NCBI GenBank assembly: GCA_040307715.1
Contig: JAWRJC010000141.1
Span: forward strand, 1 to 8,417
Source: RUG13615 sp040307715
Lineage (GTDB): Bacteria; Bacillota; Clostridia; Peptostreptococcales; Anaerovoracaceae
DNA: 8,417 nt
Direction of reading: 5' to 3'
Part shown: positions 1-5,231 of the stretch, one piece after another
Layout of the letters: each line of letters starts with the position of its first letter
Numbering within the stretch: the first letter of the stretch is position 1
Program-made: the position numbers and the translations under genes
Notes under the pieces: generated by a model
What the model saw: only the letters and a program-made list of their open reading frames with translations
What the model was told of the DNA's origin: nothing
Database searches by the model: none

Positions 1-99
1 GATGCGGCGCTCGATGCACAGAAAAACGGCGACTGGGCGGCGTACGGCAAGCATCTTGAAGAGCTGGGCGATATCCTCGAGCAGCTGGAGAGCCGCTGA
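1..99 (+). CDS. C-terminal end of a UPF0182-like membrane protein (partial)
   Basis: The window opens in frame 1 inside a gene; 32 residues remain before TGA at 97-99. The tail reads as one amphipathic helix with the pattern A-x-x-A-Q-K-N-G-D-W-A-A-Y-G-K, then a Leu/Glu-rich end (ELGDILEQLESR). This 'nGDWaaYG...L..L' ending resembles the C-terminus of the large UPF0182 (COG1615) multi-pass membrane proteins common in Clostridia and Actinobacteria, whose function is unknown. Only the soluble tail is visible, so membrane segments cannot be checked. The gap to the glutamine synthetase is 58 bp and contains no convincing terminator, so read-through into it is plausible. The family call rests on a short piece. 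Confidence 0.55.
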   Translation, partial: DAALDAQKNGDWAAYGKHLEELGDILEQLESR

Positions 100-157
100 T
101 CCGGAAAAAACACTGCCGGAAGTGAATGGATGAGAAAGAAGAGGAGCATTCCTATCA

Positions 158-2080
158 ATGATGAGAAATTTTGAGTTCGATAAAATGTTGTTCTCGATCC
201 CGGCGGGTAAGCACAGCCTGCCGGAGATCAAACTGGCGCTGGAAGAGCACCCGGAAGTACGGTTCGTTTCCTTCGTAGGCGTCGATATCGGCGGCCACGA
301 CACGGATGAAAAGATCCCGGCGCGCGCCTTCCTGGAAGATATGGAGAAGATGCTGCAGCACGGCGTCCAGACCGACGGTTCGTCCGTTGTCCTTCCGGGG
401 ATCGCGACGCTGAACAATGCCAAGATCGATATCATTCCGGACATGGACGTCAACTGGTATGTCGACCAGAACTATTCGCATGTGGACTATGAGACCGGTC
501 TTCCCACCGGAACGCTGCGGATCCCGTCCTTCCTCGTTCACAACGAGACAAAGGAAGTCGGCAGCCGCGTCATCCTGCGGGATGCGATCAAGGCCTTCAA
601 GACCGATCTGATGGCGCTCCTGCGCAAGTATCCGCATGTTTGCGAAGAACTTGCTGTCGGAAGCGCGGAGGACATCGACGAACTGGTCCTGACGTCCGCG
701 ACCGAGCTGGAGTTCTGGGTCAAGACACCGGATGAAAAAGCGGACCGCCGCGAAGAACTGTCCACCTCGCAGGTGCTCAAGGAACAGTACTGGAAACGCA
801 CCGTCGGACCGGTCCGGACCGCGCTCGAAGATGCGCTCCTGCTGCTCGATGAATACGGGTTTGAAGTCGAGATGGGGCATAAGGAAGTCGGCGGCGTCAA
901 AGCGAGCCTCGGCTCTTCCGGGACATTTGACCATGTCATGGAACAGCTCGAGATCGACTGGAAATTCACCGAGGCGCTGCAGGCGGCCGACAATGAGAAC
1001 CAGGTCAAGTACATCGTCCGCGATGTATTCCGCCAGCACGGGCTGGAGGTGACATATGCAGCCAAGCCGATCGACGGTGTCGCCGGTTCCGGTGAGCATA
1101 CACACTTGGGGCTTGCGGCAAAACTCAAGGATGGCCGCATGGTCAATCTGTTCAGCCATAAGGAACCGATGAAGGAGTTCCTGAGCCCGCTCGGCTACGG
1201 CGCGATCATGGGATTCCTCAAAAACTATGAAGTGATCAATCCGTTCGTCAGCTGCACGAACGATGCGTTCAACCGTCTGAAGCCCGGCTTTGAAGCGCCG
1301 GTCTGCACAGTCACCTCTCTGGGGCACGACGTCGCGAGCCCGTCCCGCAACAGGACGATCCTGATCGGGCTGGTGCGCGATATCAATTCGCCGATGGCGA
1401 CGCGCTTTGAGATGCGTGCGCCCAACCCCAAGAGCAACACCTATCTGGTCATCGCCGGCGCGTATCTGGCGATGCTCGACGGCATCGAAGCCGTGCTTGC
1501 TGCAGGCAAGACCAGCGCGGAACTCGAGAAGTCCCTGTCGAAGGAATACGGCGAAGAAGACTTCTATCTGGAGAAAGACCGCGTTTACCGCACCGAGAAG
1601 CATGTCTTTGATGACTATACGCAGGAAGAACGGGACAAGTACTTCGGCAGAGCCCCGGAGACCGTCTGGGAGAACCTCAAGATCTTCATGTCAGATGACG
1701 AAAAACTCAAAGTTCTCCAGCGGGACGGTGTCATGCCGATGCGTTCGATCGAGTCGTACTACGAGGCAGCGCTCTCGCAGTGGAAGAACGAACTGCACAA
1801 CAGGATCCTGCCCAACTGCATGGACGTGATCCGAGACACGGTCAAACTGCACGACGATGCAATGGCGGCGGACATCGATCTGCTCAACTGGAAAAAGGTC
1901 GATGAGCTGCGCCGGGAGCTTGGCAAGAATACGATGGAGTACACCTGCCTGCTCAAGCGGATCGGGCTGGCGCTCGATGAGGACCGGTACGATGAGGCAT
2001 CGGATATGCAGCTCGAACTGCAGAAAAAGATGGCAGATCTGTCGTCGCTGTATACCACATATAAGAAGAATCTGTTCTAG
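158..2080 (+). CDS. glnA: Glutamine synthetase, long clostridia-type
   Basis: Predicted to make glutamine from glutamate, ammonia and ATP in the cytoplasm, the main entry of ammonia into organic nitrogen. Visible elements: an N-terminal beta-grasp-like part with DGSS at 73-76; a metal-site strand TELEF at 182-186; an HKEVGG segment near residues 241-246 in place of the classical HHEVA; GSGEHTH at 310-316 (classical GSGMHxH); a phosphate-binding segment SRNR at 396-399; and TRFEMR at 415-420 (classical tRiExR). At 640 residues it is far longer than GlnA type I (about 440-470). The extra length is mainly a helical, charged C-terminal region after about residue 450, plus an insert near 145-180. 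This fits the form called 'clostridia type' rather than GSII. The chosen ATG at 158 has GAGGAG at 141-146; an adjacent ATG at 161 would change one residue. No GlnR-like operator is evident upstream. Use of the name glnA for this divergent form is conventional. Confidence 0.9.
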   Translation: MMRNFEFDKMLFSIPAGKHSLPEIKLALEEHPEVRFVSFVGVDIGGHDTDEKIPARAFLEDMEKMLQHGVQTDGSSVVLPGIATLNNAKIDIIPDMDVNWYVDQNYSHVDYETGLPTGTLRIPSFLVHNETKEVGSRVILRDAIKAFKTDLMALLRKYPHVCEELAVGSAEDIDELVLTSATELEFWVKTPDEKADRREELSTSQVLKEQYWKRTVGPVRTALEDALLLLDEYGFEVEMGHKEVGGVKASLGSSGTFDHVMEQLEIDWKFTEALQAADNENQVKYIVRDVFRQHGLEVTYAAKPIDGVAGSGEHTHLGLAAKLKDGRMVNLFSHKEPMKEFLSPLGYGAIMGFLKNYEVINPFVSCTNDAFNRLKPGFEAPVCTVTSLGHDVASPSRNRTILIGLVRDINSPMATRFEMRAPNPKSNTYLVIAGAYLAMLDGIEAVLAAGKTSAELEKSLSKEYGEEDFYLEKDRVYRTEKHVFDDYTQEERDKYFGRAPETVWENLKIFMSDDEKLKVLQRDGVMPMRSIESYYEAALSQWKNELHNRILPNCMDVIRDTVKLHDDAMAADIDLLNWKKVDELRRELGKNTMEYTCLLKRIGLALDEDRYDEASDMQLELQKKMADLSSLYTTYKKNLF

Positions 2081-2084
2081 GAGG
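2079..2084 (+). promoter_or_regulatory. serS ribosome binding site overlapping the glnA stop
   Basis: AGGAGG begins inside the TAG stop codon of the glutamine synthetase (2078-2080) and lies 5 nt before the serS ATG. Ribosomes finishing the first gene therefore stop on the loading site of the second, which favours translational coupling. It also fixes the serS start. Confidence 0.85.
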
Positions 2085-2089
2085 CAAAC

Positions 2090-3364
2090 ATGTTAGATAT
2101 CAAACGGATCAGAGAAGATCTTCCCGGTGTGAAAGCATCTGTCGAGTCCAGAGGCAAAGGCGATTTCGGTATCGAGGAATGCCTGGCGCTGGATGTGAAG
2201 CGCAGAGAGATCCTCAAAGAAGTAGAGGAGATGAAACACCGGCAGAGCGTCGACAGTAAAGAGATCCCGCGGATCAAAAAGGAGGGCGGAGACGCCAGCG
2301 CCATCATGGCGGAGATGAAAGAACTGTCCGCGAAGATCAAGGAACTCGACGGCGAGGTCCAGGAAGTGGAACAGAAGCTGCGCGATGCGATCCTGAGTAT
2401 TCCGAACACGCCGAACAAGGATGTGCCGATCGGCAATGACGACAGCGACAACGTGGAACTGCGCAAGTGGGGCACCCCGCGTGAGTTTGATTTCGAATAC
2501 AAGGCGCACTGGGACATCGGCGAAGATCTGGATATCCTCGACTTTGAGCGGGCCGCCAAGATCGCCGGCACGAGATTTACCGTCTACAAGGGCGCCGGCG
2601 CCAGACTGGAGCGTTCCGTCATCAACTTCATGCTGGATCTGCACACCGAGAAACACGGATATAAAGAGATCCTGCCTCCCTTTATGGCCAACCGTTCCGC
2701 GATGACCGGCACCGGTCAGCTGCCGAAGTTCGAAGACGACATGTTCCATGTCCCTGCCAAGGATTTCTTCCTGATCCCGACGGCGGAAGTCCCCGTGACG
2801 AACCTTCTGATGAACGAAATCGTTGACGGCGACCAGCTGCCGATCTACTACACTGCATATACACCGTGCTTCCGCGCGGAGGCGGGCAGCGCAGGCAGAG
2901 ATACCCGCGGCCTCATCCGCCAGCACCAGTTCCAGAAAGTCGAAATGGTCAAATTCTCCAAGCCGGAGGATTCCTACGATGAGCTTGAGAGCCTCATCGC
3001 CGCAGCGGAAGATGTCCTGAAGATCCTGGAGATCCCGTACCGTGTCGTGGTCCTGTCCACAGGTGACCTCGGATTCTCCTCCGCGAAGACCTGCGACATC
3101 GAAGTCTGGATGCCCAGCTACGGCCGCTACGTCGAGATCAGCTCCTGCAGCAACTTCGAAGACTTCCAGGCGCGCCGCGCGAACATCCGCTTCCGCCGCG
3201 ACCCGAAGAGCAAACCCGAATTCGTCCACACTCTGAACGGCAGCGGCCTGGCGGTCGGCCGTACGGTGGCGGCGATCCTCGAGAACTACCAGCAGGCGGA
3301 CGGCTCTGTCGTCATACCGGAAGCGCTTCGCAAGTACATGGGGTGCGACCGCATCACCAAATAG
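2090..3364 (+). CDS. serS: Seryl-tRNA synthetase
   Basis: Cytoplasmic class II aminoacyl-tRNA synthetase that charges tRNA-Ser (and tRNA-Sec where present). At 424 residues it has the usual bacterial length. The N-terminus (about 1-105) begins MLDIKRIRED and forms the long charged coiled-coil arm that grips the tRNA long variable loop. The catalytic part follows: the serine-binding TAE triad at 231-233, motif 2 starting C260-F-R-A-E-A-G with the typical GRDTRGLIRQHQF continuation, and motif 3 L382-N-G-S-G-L-A-V-G-R391. All key positions look intact. The start is set by the AGGAGG overlapping the preceding stop. No T-box leader is visible; the gene appears to depend on the glutamine synthetase transcript, whereas many Bacillota serS genes have their own T-box. 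No other identity fits. Confidence 0.97.
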   Translation: MLDIKRIREDLPGVKASVESRGKGDFGIEECLALDVKRREILKEVEEMKHRQSVDSKEIPRIKKEGGDASAIMAEMKELSAKIKELDGEVQEVEQKLRDAILSIPNTPNKDVPIGNDDSDNVELRKWGTPREFDFEYKAHWDIGEDLDILDFERAAKIAGTRFTVYKGAGARLERSVINFMLDLHTEKHGYKEILPPFMANRSAMTGTGQLPKFEDDMFHVPAKDFFLIPTAEVPVTNLLMNEIVDGDQLPIYYTAYTPCFRAEAGSAGRDTRGLIRQHQFQKVEMVKFSKPEDSYDELESLIAAAEDVLKILEIPYRVVVLSTGDLGFSSAKTCDIEVWMPSYGRYVEISSCSNFEDFQARRANIRFRRDPKSKPEFVHTLNGSGLAVGRTVAAILENYQQADGSVVIPEALRKYMGCDRITK

Positions 3365-3377
3365 GTGCAGCAGACGG

Positions 3378-3412
3378 ATCCGGAGACCGACTGGAACAGG
3401 CTTGTTCCGGAT
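3378..3412 (+). other. Two mutually exclusive hairpins after serS
   Basis: A perfect 6-bp stem with 4-nt loop (GGAACA-GGCT-TGTTCC, 3393-3408) competes with a 7-bp stem, ATCCGGA at 3378-3384 with TCCGGAT at 3406-3412; both use 3406-3408. There is no T-run directly after, so it is not a normal intrinsic terminator. It could be a DNA operator overlapping the -35 of the following promoter, an RNA switch, or chance. Confidence 0.35.
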
Positions 3413-3430
3413 GTAAAAATATGGTATTTT
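3402..3430 (+). promoter_or_regulatory. Candidate sigma-A promoter for the A24 peptidase
   Basis: TTGTTC (3402-3407), a 17-nt spacer and TATTTT (3425-3430) resemble -35 and -10 boxes, with transcription expected to start near 3437. The elements are imperfect (3/6 and 4/6), but this is an AT-rich patch in a GC-rich region immediately after the serS stop and before the next gene. Confidence 0.4.
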
Positions 3431-3477
3431 AAAAATGCAGCAAGTCACTCTGAAAGGGGGAGGCATGCTGCATTTTT
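3431..3477 (+). promoter_or_regulatory. 12-bp inverted repeat enclosing the A24 peptidase start
   Basis: AAAAATGCAGCA (3431-3442) is exactly complementary to TGCTGCATTTTT (3466-3477), with a 23-nt loop between. The loop holds the purine-rich ribosome binding site (AAAGGGGG, 3454-3461), and the right arm contains the T and G of the start codon at 3465-3467 plus the next codons. A sixth T follows at 3478. In RNA this would sequester the start codon; alternatively the A-tract/stem/T-tract layout could act as a terminator for serS. The large loop is unusual for a terminator. Confidence 0.6.
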
Positions 3478-3974
3478 TGTATCTGCAGGAAAAGGTTCTG
3501 CTGTGCCGGCTGTGCGACGTGGTCTGCCGGCTGTTATTTGTATGCTTGCTGGCGCAGGTGAGTGTGAGCGATATCCAGTCGATGAAGATCCCGGACCGGC
3601 TGAACGGAGCGATCCTTGTGCTCGGCACTGTGCGGCGGGGGATCCTCTTCGCTTTCGGCGCACAGGCGTCCGGCGCGGCGGGGGGCATGCTTTTGGCGGA
3701 TGGGCTTTACGGGATGCTGGCGGCGGCACTGCCGATGTATCTGCTCGCGCTCGCCGGGCCGGGCAGCCTCGGAGGTGGAGATATCAAGCTGGCCGCAGCC
3801 TGCGGCGTTTTTCTCGGGGCGGGCGGCGTTCTTTGGGGTACGGCAGCAGGTATGGTGATGGCGGGCGTCTATGCGGCGGCAGCCCTGCTGCGGCACAAAA
3901 AAGCCCGGAGCGTCTTTCCGCTCGGGCCGTTTCTGTCATGCGGGTATCTGCTTCAGATGATGTGTTCGTCGTAG
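3465..3974 (+). CDS. Stand-alone prepilin peptidase (A24 family, TadV/CpaA-like)
   Basis: A 169-residue, very hydrophobic multi-pass inner-membrane protein with both catalytic aspartate motifs of A24 (type IV prepilin-like) peptidases: D36-I-Q-S-M-K-I-P-D44 (pattern D-x5-I-P-[DN]) and G103-G-G-D106-I-K-L (pattern GxGDxK). The C-terminal PLGPFL segment also fits. Such enzymes cleave the leader of type IV pilin-like or Tad/competence pseudopilin precursors at the membrane face. It lacks the N-terminal methyltransferase domain of bifunctional PilD/ComC, so only cleavage is expected. I chose ATG 3465 because of AAAGGGGG just upstream; an in-frame ATG at 3435 has no such site and lies at the predicted transcription start. 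No pilin, ATPase or secretion gene is nearby, so its substrate is encoded elsewhere. The 3' end overlaps the opposing EcsC gene by 22 bp. Confidence 0.85.
   Translation: MLHFLYLQEKVLLCRLCDVVCRLLFVCLLAQVSVSDIQSMKIPDRLNGAILVLGTVRRGILFAFGAQASGAAGGMLLADGLYGMLAAALPMYLLALAGPGSLGGGDIKLAAACGVFLGAGGVLWGTAAGMVMAGVYAAAALLRHKKARSVFPLGPFLSCGYLLQMMCSS
3897..3927 (-). terminator. Intrinsic terminator of the EcsC-family gene
   Basis: Read on the minus strand: GCCCGAGCG (3927-3919), loop GAAAGA, CGCTCCGGGC (3912-3903), then six T (3902-3897). The stem is 9 bp with a single bulged base. It starts 25 nt beyond the EcsC stop and lies entirely inside the coding sequence of the convergent peptidase gene, over the codons for its conserved PLGPFL region. 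The T-run is only on the minus-strand side, so it is directional. Confidence 0.85.
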
Positions 3975-4774
3975 GAGGCGATCAGCAGGCGGCGCAGAAA
4001 CCGTTTTTTGTACTTGATCTTTGCGATCTTGCTGACTTTATGGACCATGTGCAGGTTGATCGGACCGCCGATCACGCCGGCAAAGGTGAACCCTTGCAGG
4101 AATTTGGCGACCAGAAGGTCGGTCGCGAGCGTGTTTGAGACGAGTTCAATATCTTCCTGACGGATCTCGGTATCGATGTCTTCCCGGTGATCGATCGCTT
4201 CGCCGATCTCATCGCATTCTTCCGAGAACGCCTCTTTGTCATGGCCCTCGGAGAAGATCGTATTGAACAGCGCCAGCGTATAACGTTTTTCCCGCTCGTC
4301 ACGGAAGTCGATGCCGTAGGCGGCTGCGATCTCATAGGATGTCTTGAGCAGCATGGCGAGGAAGATCGGGATGTCCGGCAGACCGAGTCCGAAGATGCCG
4401 AGCCCCGACCCTTCCGCAGTCGTGATCCCTTTGGTCATTGCCGTGCGTCCGCCGGCTGATTTATCGACGGCTTTCAGCGTTTCTTCGTAGATCATCTTGT
4501 CGAGCGAAGCGGCGTAGACCTCATACTGCCGGCGTGCTTTTTCGATCCCCATTTTGTCGATGAGGTTGTCGCCTTTCGTGAAGATCAGGGTGAATCCCTT
4601 TTCAAAGGCAGCCTCAAGCGAGACCATGGCTTTTTCCGGAATCTTTTCACGGATCCTGTCCGTGAGACCGAAACCGCGGCTGCGGCTTTCCTTTGCCAGG
4701 ATCTTCTGTTCCAGCTGCCGGGTCTTCGACAGTTCCTTTTTCAGTACGCGGATCTCCTGTGCTGTTCTTCTCAT
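3953..4774 (-). CDS. EcsC-family protein
   Basis: A 273-residue protein resembling the EcsC family (named after the third gene of the B. subtilis ecs ABC-transporter locus; molecular function not established). Seen here: a basic, coiled-coil-like N-terminus (about 1-30); a KGDNLIDK segment; a glycine-rich hydrophobic stretch GSGLGIFGLGLPDIP followed by a helix and AYGID, the most family-typical part; an acidic helical region; and a second hydrophobic piece FAGVIGGPINL before a very basic end. It is probably membrane-associated. The reading frame stays open 12 codons upstream to a TTG at 4810, but that codon is part of the likely -35 box and has only a weak ribosome binding site, so I prefer ATG 4774. 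The 3' end overlaps the A24 peptidase gene. No ecsAB neighbours are present. Confidence 0.75.
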   Translation of the reverse strand: MRRTAQEIRVLKKELSKTRQLEQKILAKESRSRGFGLTDRIREKIPEKAMVSLEAAFEKGFTLIFTKGDNLIDKMGIEKARRQYEVYAASLDKMIYEETLKAVDKSAGGRTAMTKGITTAEGSGLGIFGLGLPDIPIFLAMLLKTSYEIAAAYGIDFRDEREKRYTLALFNTIFSEGHDKEAFSEECDEIGEAIDHREDIDTEIRQEDIELVSNTLATDLLVAKFLQGFTFAGVIGGPINLHMVHKVSKIAKIKYKKRFLRRLLIASYDEHII

Positions 4775-4780
4775 GGGTAC

Positions 4781-4810
4781 AGTATAAAGCAAAAAGCGTT
4801 TGATTGACAA
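4781..4810 (-). promoter_or_regulatory. Strong promoter of the EcsC-family gene, likely leaderless
   Basis: On the minus strand TTGTCA (4810-4805) and TATACT (4786-4781) each match consensus 5/6, with an 18-nt spacer. The ATG at 4774 begins seven positions after the -10 box, about where transcription should start, leaving no room for a ribosome binding site. Confidence 0.65.
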
Positions 4811-4817
4811 ATCAGAC
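4798..4817. promoter_or_regulatory. Dyad between divergent promoters (possible operator)
   Basis: TGATT-GACA-AATCA (4801-4814) is a perfect 5-bp inverted repeat, extendable to 4798-4817 with one mismatch per arm (GT.TGATT / AATCA.AC). It covers the -35 boxes of both the EcsC promoter and the rightward promoter, a natural place for a shared repressor or activator. A short palindrome like this may also be chance. Confidence 0.4.
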
Positions 4818-4827
4818 CTAGTAAAAT
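4800..4827 (+). promoter_or_regulatory. Candidate promoter of the DUF3592-like gene
   Basis: TTGATT (4800-4805), a 16-nt spacer and TAAAAT (4822-4827, 5/6 match) would start RNA near 4834, leaving a short leader before the ATG at 4869. A perfect TTGACA also occurs at 4804-4809, but its spacing to TAAAAT is only 12 nt. Confidence 0.45.
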
Positions 4828-4868
4828 GGACTTAGCAAAGCTTGGAAGAACCGTGAAAGGAGACCTGC

Positions 4869-5198
4869 ATGAAACTGGATCTGTTTGCTGTCATCATTAT
4901 TGCAGTCGTCGTTCTGGTCGGGGGTTATGCGCTCTATATCCAGATCAAGACCAAAAGGAAGGGCATCGAGACGGAGGCCGAGATCATCAATGTAACAGAA
5001 AGATGGGACCGGACCGATGATTTTGACACGCTTTGCTACGACTATACAGTAGAGTACACCAATGACGAAGGAAAAACCATCACCGCGGCACTGGGCGGGA
5101 TGTCGGACGCGAACAAACATTTGCAGGCCGGAGACCGCATCGTGATCAAATACCTGAAGGAAAAGCAGGAGTACCCGCTCCTGGTAAAAAAACTGTAA
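4869..5198 (+). CDS. Small one-TM protein with DUF3592-like domain
   Basis: A 109-residue protein: a single hydrophobic helix at about 5-24 (start MKLDLFAV, ending near YALYIQIK), a basic patch KTKRK, then a soluble beta-rich domain. The domain has the DUF3592 pattern: EAEIINVTER, a strand YDYTVEYTNDEGKT, and a GDRIVIKYLKEKQEYPLLV ending resembling the usual 'G..v.v.Yd...P'. It is probably membrane-anchored; the role is unknown. The lysines after the helix suggest by the positive-inside rule that the domain is cytoplasmic, unless the helix acts as an uncleaved signal in the other orientation. AAAGGAG at 4856-4862, 6 nt before the ATG, fixes the start. It is divergent from the EcsC gene and convergent with the MocR regulator. 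Confidence 0.7.
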   Translation: MKLDLFAVIIIAVVVLVGGYALYIQIKTKRKGIETEAEIINVTERWDRTDDFDTLCYDYTVEYTNDEGKTITAALGGMSDANKHLQAGDRIVIKYLKEKQEYPLLVKKL

Positions 5199-5210
5199 CA
5201 GAACGTACAG
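5186..5210 (-). terminator. Weak terminator for the MocR-type regulator
   Basis: On the minus strand CTGTA (5210-5206), an 8-nt loop, TACAG (5197-5193) and then seven T (5192-5186). The stem is only 5 bp and AT-containing, so strength is doubtful, but position (22 nt after the regulator stop) and T-run fit. It overlaps the last codons and stop of the opposing DUF3592-like gene. Confidence 0.45.
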
Positions 5211-5231
5211 GAAACGCTCCCGCCTTGACAG

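Noticed and set aside
100..120. Small stem TCCGG / CCGGA after the UPF0182-like gene as a terminator
   Set aside because: Only 5 bp, an 11-nt loop and no following T-run.
155..1603. Long open frame on the minus strand opposite glutamine synthetase
   Set aside because: It lies inside a clearly recognised gene, has no ribosome site or recognisable domain, and its His/Arg/Gln-rich composition is what GC-biased codons give when read in antisense.
2040..2089. T-box leader for serS
   Set aside because: Only 9 nt separate the genes; there is no room for one.
3435..3464. Upstream ATG for the A24 peptidase
   Set aside because: In frame, but with no ribosome binding site and at the predicted transcription start; ATG 3465 has AAAGGGGG at a good distance.
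2093..3688. 531-codon open frame on the minus strand opposite serS
   Set aside because: Same antisense effect; serS on the + strand is certain and this frame shows no family motif.
3365..4138. 257-codon + strand frame after serS
   Set aside because: It runs out of frame through the A24 peptidase, whose catalytic motifs are clear, and then over the antisense of the EcsC gene; its start lacks a ribosome site.
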